From the NCBI RefSeq assembly GCF_002284565.1, contig NZ_NPKI01000011.1, forward strand, positions 62,001 to 126,000: DNA of 64,000 nucleotides, read 5' to 3'. Positions 35,794-45,052 of this stretch are shown one piece after another. The position numbers and the translations under genes were made by a program. How positions within the stretch are numbered: the stretch's first letter is position 1; each line of letters starts with the position of its first letter. The stretch comes from Mesorhizobium mediterraneum. GTDB lineage: Bacteria; Pseudomonadota; Alphaproteobacteria; Rhizobiales; Rhizobiaceae. Under the pieces are notes generated by a model. That model was not told where the DNA came from and did no database searches. It worked only from the letters and a program-made list of their open reading frames with translations.

Positions 35794-37050
35794 ATGACCA
35801 CCTTCACCCCCTCGACCGCAGCCGAAGTCCTCTCCACCGTCGCCTGGGCTGCGGCAGAAGAATCGCCGCTCGAAATCCTCGGCCATGGCTCCAAGCGCGG
35901 CATCGGCCGTCCGCTGCAGACCGAGCACACGCTCGACCTGTCGAAACTGTCCGGCGTCACGCTTTACGAGCCGGCCGAACTGGTGCTGTCGGCGAAGGCC
36001 GGCACGCCGCTCGCCGAGATCGAAAAATTGCTTGCCGAAAACGGCCAGCAGCTGGCCTTCGAGCCGCTGGACTATGGCCCGCTGCTCGGCGGCGAAAAGG
36101 GAAAAGGCACGATCGGCGGCGTGCTGGCCTCGAACCTGTCCGGCCCGCGCCGGCTGAAGGCGGGGGCGGCGCGCGACCACATCCTCGGCATAGCAGCCGT
36201 CTCTGGTCGCGGCGAGGCGTTCAAGTCCGGTGGCCGCGTGGTCAAGAACGTCACCGGCTATGACCTGTCCAAACTCATGGCCAACAGCTGGGGCACGCTG
36301 GCTGTATTCACCGACGTCACCTTCAAGGTGCTGCCAGCCGCCGAGACCGAAGTCACGCTCACTCTGCGCGGCCTGCTCGACGATCACGCCGCAGCCGCCA
36401 TGGCGCTGGCGCTCGGCTCCAGTGCCGAAGTGTCGAGCGCTGCCCATCTTCCCGAACGCGTTGCCGGACGGGTCGCCGGTGGCAGTCTCGGCAGCGCTGC
36501 CGCTACATTGCTGCGCGTCGAGGGTTTCGGTCCGTCGGTCGCCTACCGCATTACTGCGCTGAAAGATCTGCTCAGGAATGCCGGCCCGCTCGAGGAAATT
36601 TCGGGCGATATCTCGCATTCTGTCTGGCGCGATATCAGAGATTGTGCGCCTTTCGTCGACGGCCTGGCAAAGCCGGTATGGCGCGTCTCGATGGCGCCGG
36701 CGCAAGGCCACCAGATGGTGTTGGCGCTGCGCATGCAGGCGGCGGTCGATGCCTTCTATGACTGGCAGGGCGGATTGATCTGGCTGCGCATGGAGCATGG
36801 CGATCCCGAAGCCGATCTTCTGCGCGGACTGGTGAGACAGCATGGCGGCGGCCATGCGACGCTGGTGCGCGCCGCCCCGTCGCATCGCGCCGCTTTGCCG
36901 GTGTTCGAGCCGCAGGCGCCGCAACTGGCGGCGTTGGCGGCGCGGCTCAAAGCCGAGTTCGATCCTAAGAATATCCTCAATCCCGGCCGTATGGCGTCGG
37001 CTGCAAGCTCTGTTACTCTCGGCCCGGCAACCGAGGGAGGAGCATCATGA
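35794..37050 (+). CDS. glcE: Glycolate oxidase subunit GlcE
   Basis: A 418-residue FAD-binding subunit homologous to the N-terminal half of GlcD but shorter at the C-terminus. FAD motif ILGHGSKRGIG near residue 28, then GGEKGKGTIGGVLASNLSGPRR near 102 and FKSGGRVVKNVTGYDLSKLM near 146 are typical of GlcE. The tail FDPKNILNPGRM is also a family mark. The start is just after the right arm of the DUF559 unit, so its original leader has been replaced by the repeat. The stop overlaps the next ATG (ATGA). Confidence 0.92.
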   Translation: MTTFTPSTAAEVLSTVAWAAAEESPLEILGHGSKRGIGRPLQTEHTLDLSKLSGVTLYEPAELVLSAKAGTPLAEIEKLLAENGQQLAFEPLDYGPLLGGEKGKGTIGGVLASNLSGPRRLKAGAARDHILGIAAVSGRGEAFKSGGRVVKNVTGYDLSKLMANSWGTLAVFTDVTFKVLPAAETEVTLTLRGLLDDHAAAAMALALGSSAEVSSAAHLPERVAGRVAGGSLGSAAATLLRVEGFGPSVAYRITALKDLLRNAGPLEEISGDISHSVWRDIRDCAPFVDGLAKPVWRVSMAPAQGHQMVLALRMQAAVDAFYDWQGGLIWLRMEHGDPEADLLRGLVRQHGGGHATLVRAAPSHRAALPVFEPQAPQLAALAARLKAEFDPKNILNPGRMASAASSVTLGPATEGGAS

Positions 37051-37448
37051 GCGACATCAATCCAGGCCCGACCGACTCAAGCAAACCCGCGCCGCGCCAG
37101 ACCGACCGCTGGCTGGAGCCCGGTCCGACCAACGCACTGATCATTTACATTCTGTATCTCGCCGGCCTGGTGATCGGCGTCACCGGCCTTGTCGGCATCG
37201 TTCTTGCCTATATCAACCGCGGCAAATCGGGCGGCTTCGTCGAGAGCCACTACACATTCCTGGTCCGCACCTTCTGGATCGGCCTGCTCTACGCGCTGAT
37301 CTCGGTTGTGCTGATGATGGTGGCGATAGGCGTCGTGCTGATGTTCGCCGTCGCCGTCTGGTTCATCGCCCGCTGCATACTCGGCCTGCAGGCGCTGCAG
37401 CGCGGCGAGCCGGTCAAAAACCCGGAAAGCTGGTTCCTCGGACTTTAG
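37047..37448 (+). CDS. DUF4870-like small membrane protein
   Basis: A 133-residue protein with three hydrophobic segments (about 30-55, 76-100, 100-115) and the YINRGKSGGFVESHYTFLVRTFW segment, the pattern of DUF4870/Tic20-like proteins. It lies between glcE and glcF with a 4-base overlap to glcE, so it is co-translated with the oxidase. It may help membrane attachment of the complex, but that is a guess from position. Confidence 0.7.
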   Translation: MSDINPGPTDSSKPAPRQTDRWLEPGPTNALIIYILYLAGLVIGVTGLVGIVLAYINRGKSGGFVESHYTFLVRTFWIGLLYALISVVLMMVAIGVVLMFAVAVWFIARCILGLQALQRGEPVKNPESWFLGL

Positions 37449-37459
37449 GATTCTTTTGC

Positions 37460-38791
37460 GTGCAGACCAATTTCTCAGCTGCCCAGCTTGCCGATCCGCA
37501 TGTCGCGGAATCGGAAAAGATCCTGCGCAAATGCGTGCATTGCGGCTTCTGCACAGCCACCTGCCCGACCTACGTGACGCTTGGCAACGAGTTGGATTCG
37601 CCGCGTGGGCGGATCTACCTGATCAAGGACATGCTGGAGAACGGTCGCCCCGCCGACAAGGAGATCGTCACCCATATCGACCGTTGCCTGTCCTGCCTCG
37701 CCTGCATGACCACCTGTCCGTCGGGCGTCAACTACATGCATCTGGTCGATCATGCCCGCGCCCATATCGAAGGGACCTATAAGCGCCCGCTGCTCGATCG
37801 CCTGACACGCGCCATGCTGGCTTTTGTCCTGCCTTATCCCTCGCGTTTTCGTGCTGCGCTCAAGCTGGCGAAGCTCGGCCAGCCATTCGCCGGACTGTTC
37901 GAAAAGATCCCGGCGCTGAAGCCGCTGGGCGCGATGCTCAAGCTCGCTCCGGCATCAGTCCCGGCGGCCTCGCCAAAGGCTTCGCCGGGCATCCATGCCG
38001 GGCAGGGCACGAGAAAAATAGGCCGCGTCGCCATACTCACCGGCTGCGCGCAATCCGTGCTCGATCCCGCCATCAACGACACGACGATCGCGCTGCTCAC
38101 GCGGCTTGGAGTCGAGGTCGTGGTGCCCGAGGGCGAGGGCTGCTGCGGCGCGCTGGTGCATCATATGGGCCGCGAGGAGGCGGCCCTTGCCTCGGCCAGG
38201 CGCAACGTCGACGCCTGGACGCGAGCCATCGACCAAGGCGGCCTTGACGCCATCGTCATCACCGCGTCCGGCTGTGGCACCACGATCAAGGATTATGGTT
38301 TCATGCTGCGCCTCGATCCGGCCTATGCCGACAAGGCGGCGCGGGTATCGGAGTTGGCCAGGGACATTACGGAATATCTGGCGAGCCTCGACCTGCCGGA
38401 ACCCGTTCGCAAGCCGGGCACCATCGTCGCCTATCACTCCGCGTGCTCGATGCAGCATGGCCAAAAAATCACCCGCCAGCCGAAGGAGCTTCTGGCCAAA
38501 GCCGGCTTCGTCGTGCGCGAGCCGCGCGAGGGCCATCTCTGCTGCGGCTCGGCCGGCACCTACAACATCCTGCAGTCCGAGATTTCGGTTCAGCTGCGTG
38601 ATCGCAAGGTCAGGAATATCGAGGCAACGGGTGCTGAAATCGTCGCCACCGGCAACATCGGCTGCATCACCCAGATCGCTTCTGCGGCGAAGATGCCGGT
38701 GGTGCACACGATAAAACTGCTCGACTGGGCTTATGGCGGACCGCAGCCGGAAGGTGTCCCGAAAGACAGGGCAGTCGTGGCAGCGGAGTGA
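37460..38791 (+). CDS. glcF: Glycolate oxidase iron-sulfur subunit GlcF
   Basis: A 443-residue protein. Two ferredoxin-type 4Fe-4S motifs are present: CVHCGFCTATCP near residue 27 and CLSCLACMTTCP near 78. Two CCG domains follow, with GCCGALVHHMG and HLCCGSAGTYN, expected to bind the heterodisulfide-reductase-like cluster. It passes electrons from GlcD/E to quinones. A GTG start at 37460 is required: there is no ATG before the first cluster in this frame, and TAGGA lies nine bases upstream. Complete and in frame despite the two genes inserted upstream. Confidence 0.92.
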   Translation: MQTNFSAAQLADPHVAESEKILRKCVHCGFCTATCPTYVTLGNELDSPRGRIYLIKDMLENGRPADKEIVTHIDRCLSCLACMTTCPSGVNYMHLVDHARAHIEGTYKRPLLDRLTRAMLAFVLPYPSRFRAALKLAKLGQPFAGLFEKIPALKPLGAMLKLAPASVPAASPKASPGIHAGQGTRKIGRVAILTGCAQSVLDPAINDTTIALLTRLGVEVVVPEGEGCCGALVHHMGREEAALASARRNVDAWTRAIDQGGLDAIVITASGCGTTIKDYGFMLRLDPAYADKAARVSELARDITEYLASLDLPEPVRKPGTIVAYHSACSMQHGQKITRQPKELLAKAGFVVREPREGHLCCGSAGTYNILQSEISVQLRDRKVRNIEATGAEIVATGNIGCITQIASAAKMPVVHTIKLLDWAYGGPQPEGVPKDRAVVAAE

Positions 38792-38819
38792 TCCACTGAC
38801 GCTCCGAAACGCTGCCGTC

Positions 38820-39740
38820 TTATTCCGCCGCGAGCTTGTCCACCACACCGTAGGTCGCCTGGTAGCGTGCGCGCTGGCGGCTGAGTGCCACCATCGTATT
38901 GCGCAAAAGAATCGCCACGGTGATCGGACCGACGCCGCCCGGCACCGGTGTGATCCAGGACGCCACCTCCTTGACGCTCTCGGTATCGACGTCGCCGACG
39001 ATGCGGCTCTCCCCGTCCGGTCCGATCTCGGCATTGATGCCGATGTCGATAACGGCCGCCCCAGGCTTGACCATGTCGGCCTTGATCAGCCGCGGCTTGC
39101 CGACCGCGACGAACAGCGCGTCGGCGCGGCGGGCATGCGCTGCCACCGAGCGCGTCATGTGGTGGCAGACCGTCACTGTCGCGCCTTCGCTCATCAGCAG
39201 GAAGGCGATCGGCTTGCCGACGATCTCGGAGTGACCGACGATGACGACCTCGAGCCCCTTGAGATCGAGGCCGGTTTCCCTGAGCAGCTCGACCGAAGCG
39301 GCGGCCGTGCACGGCGCGAGGTCGAGCTGGTTGTAGACGATGTTGCCGATCGAAGCTGGATGCATGCCCTCGACGTCCTTGAGCGGATGCACCGCCGCCT
39401 GAAGCGTCTTGATCGGGATATGCGCCGGCACCGGCCGCTGGATGATGATGCCGGTGACGCGCGGATCGGCATTAAGGCCGTGGATCGCCGCTTCGAGTTC
39501 GCCGGCGGTGATGTCGGCGGGAAAGCGCCTTTCCTCGAAACCGATACCGGCCAATGCTGCCTTGGCGCGCTGGTTCCGGACATAGACATCCACCGCAGCT
39601 GTGTCGCCGACGGTGATCGATATCAGTTTGGGCGGAAAGCCTTCGGCGGTGGCGATCGCTGCATCCACGCGCACCGAGGCGATGATGCGTTGGGCGACCG
39701 GGCCGCCCCTGAGATAGCGGCTGTCATCGGACAGGGACAT
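38820..39740 (-). CDS. FolD-like methylene-tetrahydrofolate dehydrogenase/cyclohydrolase paralogue lacking the catalytic lysine
   Basis: A 306-residue FolD-family protein. The Rossmann half is conserved: VVIVGHSEIVGKPIAFLL and TPVPGGVGPITVAIL. In the catalytic half the YxxxK motif, normally supplying the lysine needed for cyclohydrolase chemistry, reads YVRNQ (residues 53-57), so Lys is replaced by Gln57. The usual QLPLP is QRPVP and KDVDGF is KDVEGM. The protein may therefore be a dehydrogenase only, or act on another one-carbon substrate. It starts at 39740 and is convergent with glcF. A canonical folD is expected elsewhere in the genome. Confidence 0.8.
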   Translation of the reverse strand: MSLSDDSRYLRGGPVAQRIIASVRVDAAIATAEGFPPKLISITVGDTAAVDVYVRNQRAKAALAGIGFEERRFPADITAGELEAAIHGLNADPRVTGIIIQRPVPAHIPIKTLQAAVHPLKDVEGMHPASIGNIVYNQLDLAPCTAAASVELLRETGLDLKGLEVVIVGHSEIVGKPIAFLLMSEGATVTVCHHMTRSVAAHARRADALFVAVGKPRLIKADMVKPGAAVIDIGINAEIGPDGESRIVGDVDTESVKEVASWITPVPGGVGPITVAILLRNTMVALSRQRARYQATYGVVDKLAAE

Positions 39741-39879
39741 GCGTGAACCTTCTGTCTGAAAGTGTTGCTGCCGACATAGCAAAACTCTTGGGATAATGGC
39801 AGCTCGAAAGCGAACCGCTATGACTGTCGCGCGACGTACCGGCGCGAAGATATGCCCGCCAAGGGATGTCAGCAGAAAC

Positions 39880-39913
39880 AAAAAGGGCAGCACGGCTTGC
39901 CGCGCTGCCCTTT
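39880..39913 (-). terminator. Rho-independent terminator of the L,D-transpeptidase gene
   Basis: Stem GGGCAGC (39885-39891)/GCTGCCC (39904-39910), with an inner GGC/GCC pairing in the loop. On the minus strand it is followed by TTTTTG. It separates the transpeptidase gene from folD. Confidence 0.8.
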
Positions 39914-40018
39914 CGTGACTGGCCGCATCCCCACACGGCCCGTCCCCCGTTGTTCTTTCGTCCGGCCTCAAAAAGCCAAAGCTAATGTCTTTCTAGCCGA
40001 GATGATTCGTGACCGCAA

Positions 40019-40765
40019 CTATATCACCACAACCGTTGTGCCAACATTGACCCGTTCATAGAGGTCGACAACATCTTCGTTGCGCATGCGAATGCAGCCC
40101 GACGACACGGCGCCGCCGATCGTCCATGGCTGGTTTGTGCCGTGGATGCGGTAGAGCGTCGAGCCAAGATAAAGCGCGCGTGCGCCGAGCGGGTTCTCGC
40201 TGCCACCGGCGACATAGGTCGGCAGATAACGGCCCTTGGCGGCCTCGCGCGTGATCATCTCCGCCGGCGGCCGCCATTCGGGCCAGACCTTCTTCTGCGA
40301 GATCTTGTGCTTGCCGGCCCATTCGAAGCCCGGCTTGCCGGTCCCGACGCCATAGCGCCGTGCCTTGCCGTTGTTCTCGACCAGATAGAGAAAATTCTCT
40401 GTCGTATCGATGACGATCGTGCCCGGTTTGTGCGGACCGTCATAGGCGACTTCCTGCGGCAAGTAGATCGGGTCGATCTGCGGGCGCGCGACCATGCGCT
40501 TCTTGGACGGCGCCTGCACCGCGGCCGTATGCAGCTGAGCCGGTTGCGCCTGCCGTTGAGAACGGCGCTGCGGCTTTTGCATCTCTTGCCGGTTTTGGCG
40601 GACGATGCCCGGCGCGCGGCCAAGCTGCAGCACCCAAGGCGCCGAAAGGTCGGGGCTCACCATCACCGGCGGCCTGTCGGCATAACGGTCATTGGCGCTG
40701 GAGGATGTAGCGGCAGCGGCCAGCGCGGCTGCGGCGCCGAGCAGCGGAAACAAAAATGTCTTCAT
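40019..40765 (-). CDS. L,D-transpeptidase (YkuD/ErfK family)
   Basis: A 248-residue exported enzyme that would form peptidoglycan 3-3 cross-links or attach proteins to peptidoglycan. Signal peptide MKTFLFPLLGAAAALAAAAT, a Gln/Arg-rich linker (about 55-100), then the YkuD domain with the active-site signature HGTNQPWTIGGAVSSGCIRM, where the Cys is the nucleophile. The start at 40765 has AAGGTG six bases upstream; the longer frame starts far before the signal peptide. Rhizobial genomes carry many such genes, so no specific role is assigned. Confidence 0.9.
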   Translation of the reverse strand: MKTFLFPLLGAAAALAAAATSSSANDRYADRPPVMVSPDLSAPWVLQLGRAPGIVRQNRQEMQKPQRRSQRQAQPAQLHTAAVQAPSKKRMVARPQIDPIYLPQEVAYDGPHKPGTIVIDTTENFLYLVENNGKARRYGVGTGKPGFEWAGKHKISQKKVWPEWRPPAEMITREAAKGRYLPTYVAGGSENPLGARALYLGSTLYRIHGTNQPWTIGGAVSSGCIRMRNEDVVDLYERVNVGTTVVVI

Positions 40766-40978
40766 TGGAACGCACCTTGATCGTCGAACATCCGGGGGCG
40801 CAAAAGCGTCCCCGATTTCGTGGACATTGGGCGCGGAGCGGCAACCGAAACGTGAATCGGAATGCGTAAAATGCTCCATTGTCAGTAAACCTTTCGGTGT
40901 GGTTACTGGCCGGTTCAGGAATCTGGTAAAGCCGGAGTAAAAGGCGCGCTAAGGCGCATTAACGAATGGAATTCCGCC

Positions 40979-41614
40979 ATGGATGAGAAGACAGGCCTGC
41001 TCGCCGGCCCCGATGGTATCGCGCGCTGCTTCTGGCACGGCAATCTGCCGGATTATCTGCACTACCACGACCATGAATGGGGCCGGCCGGTCACCGATGA
41101 CCGCAGACTGTTCGAAAAGATCTGCCTCGAAGGCTTTCAGTCGGGTCTGTCCTGGCTGACCATATTGCGCAAGCGCGAGAATTTCCGCGAGGCGTTCGCC
41201 GGCTTCGATATCGACAAGATCGCCGCCTTCACCGACGAGGATGTCGAGCGCCTGCTCGGCAATGCCGGCATCATCCGCCACCGCGGCAAGATCGTCTCCA
41301 CCATCAACAACGCCAAGCGCGCGCGTGAAATGGCGGACGAGGCCGGCTCGCTGGCCGCCTGGTTCTGGAAGTTCGAACCCGGCCCGGACGAACGGCCCGG
41401 AATCGTCGATCTCGCCCATCTGCGCGCCAATCCGACCACGGCGGTTTCTGTGCGGATTTCGAAGGAGCTGAAGAAACGCGGCTGGAGCTTTGTCGGCCCG
41501 ACCACCGTCTACGCCTTCATGCAGGCCATGGGGCTGGTCAACGACCACCTTGAAGGCTGCGTCTGCCGCGAGCAAGTCGAGGCGGAACGGAATGCGTTCA
41601 AGCGGCCGAAGTGA
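40979..41614 (+). CDS. tag: DNA-3-methyladenine glycosylase I
   Basis: Base-excision repair enzyme removing 3-methyladenine. 211 residues, with HhH-type core features: YHDHEWGRPVTDDRRLFEKICLEGFQSGLSW near residues 28-58 includes the catalytic Glu, and SFVGPTTVYAFMQAMGLVNDH is typical of Tag. Zinc-site residues are present as Cys17/His20 in RCFWHG near the start and His plus CVC near the end. Followed directly by repeat element R2. Confidence 0.92.
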   Translation: MDEKTGLLAGPDGIARCFWHGNLPDYLHYHDHEWGRPVTDDRRLFEKICLEGFQSGLSWLTILRKRENFREAFAGFDIDKIAAFTDEDVERLLGNAGIIRHRGKIVSTINNAKRAREMADEAGSLAAWFWKFEPGPDERPGIVDLAHLRANPTTAVSVRISKELKKRGWSFVGPTTVYAFMQAMGLVNDHLEGCVCREQVEAERNAFKRPK

Positions 41615-41625
41615 GCTCCTTCTTT

Positions 41626-41771
41626 CCTTCTCCCCTTGTGGGAGAAGGTGGATCGGCGCGCAGCGCCGAGACGGAAGAGGGGTGTTGGACGGAGTGCTGT
41701 CGCAGCCAAGCTGGAACACCCTTCATCCGACCGAGCTTCGCTCGGCCACCTTCTCCCACAGGGGGAGAAGG
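41626..41771. repeat. Paired inverted-repeat element R2, non-coding
   Basis: Left arm begins CCTTCTCCCC and continues through GGTGGATCGG, a CGGCGCGCAGCGCCG palindrome, GAGACGGAAGAGGGGTGTT; the right arm is its inverted counterpart with a different palindrome (CCGAGC-GCTCGG). Arms enclose about 28 bases. Same plan as R3 and, without a gene, as the DUF559 unit. Confidence 0.8.
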
Positions 41772-41789
41772 AAAGGGGCGCTCAAAAAC

Positions 41790-42044
41790 TCAAGCGCCGC
41801 TGGCGCCGGCCAGGAAAAGTCCGGCGACAATGGCCGCAAGCGTGGCAAAAGCCGGATAGATCACCAGCAGGCTGGTCACCAGCGCATCACGCATGGTCGG
41901 TCCCTTGCGCTCGTCCGCCGCGACCTCGAATGGTCCCGCCGTTTGGCCTGCCGGTCTCGGCGCATGGCCGTCGGCCGGCCGCAAACGAGCGGGCAGCTCG
42001 CGGGCGCCACTGTCGATGATATCGAATTGCCGTGCCGTGGTCAT
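41790..42044 (-). CDS. Hypothetical small protein with one C-terminal membrane helix
   Basis: An 84-residue ORF: polar N-terminal half ([20 protein letters not shown]), then a hydrophobic segment from about residue 53 to 80 ([20 protein letters not shown]). Divergent from hisS. Codon use is compatible with a gene, but I know of no family; short length limits confidence. Confidence 0.45.
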   Translation of the reverse strand: MTTARQFDIIDSGARELPARLRPADGHAPRPAGQTAGPFEVAADERKGPTMRDALVTSLLVIYPAFATLAAIVAGLFLAGASGA

Positions 42045-42259
42045 GGCCCGAACCCCTTGTTTCGGCGCGCTTTATCGGCTGCGATTGTGTCGGCACGATG
42101 CCGCGCTTATGGCGGAATTGTTTCGTTTTGGGTCCGGTTTGTTTCAGGAAACGTGCAAACGCTTGCCGCTCCCGGCTGCATCGGTTAGGACACCCGCGCT
42201 GTGGAGTTCAGGAGTTTTGCCGATCCACGGAGCGCCACGAAACACCGAGTACCCATGCC

Positions 42260-43759
42260 ATGGCCGACAAATCGGAAAAGACGAAAGCGCGGCTGCCGCG
42301 CGGCTTTGCCGACCGCAGCGCCGACGACATCCGCGCCGTCGAAAAGATGATGGCGACGATCCGTGGCGTCTACGAGCTTTACGGCTTCGAGCCCGTCGAG
42401 CAGCCGCTGATCGAATACACCGATGCGCTGGGCAAATTCCTGCCTGATCAGGACCGGCCGAACGAAGGCGTGTTCTCGTTCCAGGACGATGACGACCAGT
42501 GGCTGTCGCTGCGCTACGACCTGACCGCGCCGACGGCGCGTTTCGTCGCCGAGAATTATGACAGGCTGCCGAAGCCGTATCGCAGCTATCGCTCCGGCTG
42601 GGTGTTCCGCAACGAAAAGCCCGGTCCCGGCCGCTTCCGCCAGTTCATGCAGTTCGACGCCGACACGGTCGGCACGCCGGGCGTCGCGGCCGATGCCGAA
42701 ATGGCGATGATGATGGCCGACGTGATGGAAGCGCTCGGCATCAAGCGCGGCGACTACGTCATCAGGGTCAACAACCGCAAGGTGCTGGACGGCGTGCTGG
42801 AGGCGATCGGCCTTGGTGGCGACGAGAACATCGGACGCCGGCTGACCGTGCTGCGGGCGATCGACAAGCTGGATAAATTGGGTGTCGAAGGCGTGCGCCT
42901 ACTGCTTGGCACCGGACGCAAGGACGAGAGCGGTGATTTCACCAAGGGCGCCGGGCTGGACAACGTTCAAGCTGAGGCCGTTCTTTACGCTACGGCGAAG
43001 CCTCAGCTAGGTGATTTAGGGCACCCGGATTCCACGGTGAAAGCCAGCCAGTCCTTCAACGAAGGCGTTGCCGAACTATCAATCATTGAAGACTTGGTAA
43101 GGGCAGCTGGATATGGCGAAGACCGCATAATTATGGATCGTTCCGTCGTCCGCGGCCTAGAATACTACACCGGCCCGGTCTACGAGGCCGAGCTTCTGGC
43201 TGAAATCCCCAATGAGGATGGCCAGATCGTGCGCTTCGGCTCGGTCGGCGGCGGCGGTCGCTATGACGGTCTCGTCTCGCGCTTTCGTGGCGAGCCAGTG
43301 CCGGCGACCGGCTTTTCCATCGGCGTCTCCAGGCTGATGACCGCGCTGAAGAACCTCGGCAAGCTCGACACCTCTGATGTCGTCGCTCCGGTCGTCGTGC
43401 TCACCATGGACAAGGACACCGAAAGCCTCGGCCGCTACCAGAAGATGGTCGCCGAGCTGCGTGCCGCCGGCATCCGTTCCGAAATGTATCTCGGCGGCGC
43501 CGGCATGAAGGCGCAGCTCAAATATGCCGACCGCCGTGGCAGCCCCGTCGCCATCATCCAGGGCGGCGACGAGCGCGCCAAGGGCGAGGTGCAGATCAAG
43601 GACCTGATCGAGGGCGCACGCATGTCGGCCGAGATATCAGACAACGCCGAATGGCGCGCAGCGCGGCCAGCGCAGGTGACGGTGGCGGAAAGCGAGCTGG
43701 TTGCCGAGGTGAGGAAGATACTGGCGGCGCAGGCCGAGGAGCGGGCGCGTGGCAAGTAG
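42260..43759 (+). CDS. hisS: Histidyl-tRNA synthetase
   Basis: A 499-residue class II synthetase charging tRNA-His. Motif 2 is [24 protein letters not shown] near residues 112-135; the histidine-A motif is [15 protein letters not shown]; a C-terminal anticodon-binding domain follows. The protein is longer than the E. coli enzyme (about 424) and has the alphaproteobacterial-type sequence that goes with tRNA-His lacking G-1. The ATG at 42260 lacks a strong ribosome binding site. Bases 42965-43165 use rare codons (CTA, TTA, ATA, GTA, AGG, GGA) unlike the rest of the gene. It heads the hisS-hisZ-hisG group. Confidence 0.93.
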   Translation: MADKSEKTKARLPRGFADRSADDIRAVEKMMATIRGVYELYGFEPVEQPLIEYTDALGKFLPDQDRPNEGVFSFQDDDDQWLSLRYDLTAPTARFVAENYDRLPKPYRSYRSGWVFRNEKPGPGRFRQFMQFDADTVGTPGVAADAEMAMMMADVMEALGIKRGDYVIRVNNRKVLDGVLEAIGLGGDENIGRRLTVLRAIDKLDKLGVEGVRLLLGTGRKDESGDFTKGAGLDNVQAEAVLYATAKPQLGDLGHPDSTVKASQSFNEGVAELSIIEDLVRAAGYGEDRIIMDRSVVRGLEYYTGPVYEAELLAEIPNEDGQIVRFGSVGGGGRYDGLVSRFRGEPVPATGFSIGVSRLMTALKNLGKLDTSDVVAPVVVLTMDKDTESLGRYQKMVAELRAAGIRSEMYLGGAGMKAQLKYADRRGSPVAIIQGGDERAKGEVQIKDLIEGARMSAEISDNAEWRAARPAQVTVAESELVAEVRKILAAQAEERARGK

Positions 43760-43769
43760 GGCGCCGCTC

Positions 43770-43916
43770 CCTTCTCCCCTTGTGAGAGAAGGTGGCCGAG
43801 CGAAGCTCGGTCGGATGAGGGGTGTTCCAGGGAACGCCGACGCCTCATTTCTTCCAGCACCCCTCATCCGTCTTGGCGCTGCGCGCCAATCCACCTTCTC
43901 CCACAGGGGGAGAAGG
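43770..43916. repeat. Paired inverted-repeat element R3, non-coding
   Basis: CCTTCTCCCC at 43770 through AGAAGG at 43916. Arms hold palindromes CCGAGC-GCTCGG (left) and TTGGCGC-GCGCCAA (right) in the shared framework, with the motif GATGAGGGGTGTTCC and its inverse. It separates hisS from hisZ and provides the purine-rich stretch before the hisZ GTG. Confidence 0.8.
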
Positions 43917-43930
43917 CAAGGTGGCGTCTC

Positions 43931-45052
43931 GTGACCTCCCGCTACCCCGCCATCGCATCAGACATCACCAATCTCTTCGCCGCGCGCAACACCCATGCGG
44001 TGGAAGTCGCGGTGCTGCAGCCGGCCGACCCGTTCCTTGACATGGCGGGAGAGGATCTGCGCCGCCGCATTTTTCTCACCGAAAGCGAAACCGGCCAGAC
44101 GCTTTGCCTGCGGCCCGAATTCACCATTCCGGTTTGCCTCGACCACATTGCCAGCCAGGCCGGCACGCCGCGCCGCTACTCCTATCTCGGCGAGGTGTTT
44201 CGCCAGCGCCGCGAGGGCGGCAATGAGTTTTTCCAGGCCGGCATCGAGGATCTCGGCGATCGTGATATGCCGCAAGCCGATGCCCGCTCGCTGGCCGATG
44301 CACATGCGCTGCTTTCCCTGGTGCTGCCGGGTCAGGTTCTGGCGGTCACGCTCGGCGACCAGACCATATTCGAAGCGGTGCTGGCAGCCCTCGGCCTGCC
44401 GCGCGGCTGGCGCATGCGGCTGGCCCGCGCCTTCGGTTCGGCGGCGATGCTGGAGGCAGCGCTTGCCGACCTCGCCAATCCGCCGCGCAACGGCCAGCTC
44501 GCCGGCGCGGTCGCTGCCCTCGTGCTCGATGGCAATCTGGAAGGGCTTTCGTCGCACATCGCCGGCGGCATGGAGCAGGCGGGCCTGTCGGCGTCGGCCG
44601 GGCGCTCGCCATCCGACATTGCGCGGCGCTTGATCGAGAAGGCCGCGTTACGCAGCGTGCGGCTGTCGAACGAGGCGTTTTCGGCGCTGAAGACTTTTTT
44701 GGCGATCGACGTGCCGCTCGACGGCGCAGCAAAAGCGCTCGAAACCTTCGCGGCCGGTTCTGGTCTCTCGCTGGGAGCGGCGCTGGACAGTTTCGCGGCC
44801 CGCGCCAAGGCGATCGAAGCGCATGGCCTGCCAGTCAAAAAAATCCGCTACGATGCCGCCTTCGGCCGCCCGCTCGACTACTACACCGGTCTGGTGTTCG
44901 AGATCGCGGCGGAAGACGGCGACCGGCCGCTGGCCGGCGGCGGCCGCTATGACCGGCTGCTGACACTGCTCGGCGCGAAAACGCCGATCCCCGGCGTCGG
45001 CTTTTCCGTCTGGCTCGACCGCATCGAAGCGTTGCGGGAGCCGGCGCAATGA
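43931..45052 (+). CDS. hisZ: ATP phosphoribosyltransferase regulatory subunit HisZ
   Basis: A 373-residue HisRS paralogue without aminoacylation function that forms the hetero-octameric ATP phosphoribosyltransferase with short HisG and mediates histidine feedback. HisRS-like motifs persist ([61 protein letters not shown]), but the anticodon-binding domain is absent. GTG start at 43931, directly after the R3 repeat. The stop overlaps hisG by four bases, matching the obligate partnership. Confidence 0.92.
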   Translation: MTSRYPAIASDITNLFAARNTHAVEVAVLQPADPFLDMAGEDLRRRIFLTESETGQTLCLRPEFTIPVCLDHIASQAGTPRRYSYLGEVFRQRREGGNEFFQAGIEDLGDRDMPQADARSLADAHALLSLVLPGQVLAVTLGDQTIFEAVLAALGLPRGWRMRLARAFGSAAMLEAALADLANPPRNGQLAGAVAALVLDGNLEGLSSHIAGGMEQAGLSASAGRSPSDIARRLIEKAALRSVRLSNEAFSALKTFLAIDVPLDGAAKALETFAAGSGLSLGAALDSFAARAKAIEAHGLPVKKIRYDAAFGRPLDYYTGLVFEIAAEDGDRPLAGGGRYDRLLTLLGAKTPIPGVGFSVWLDRIEALREPAQ

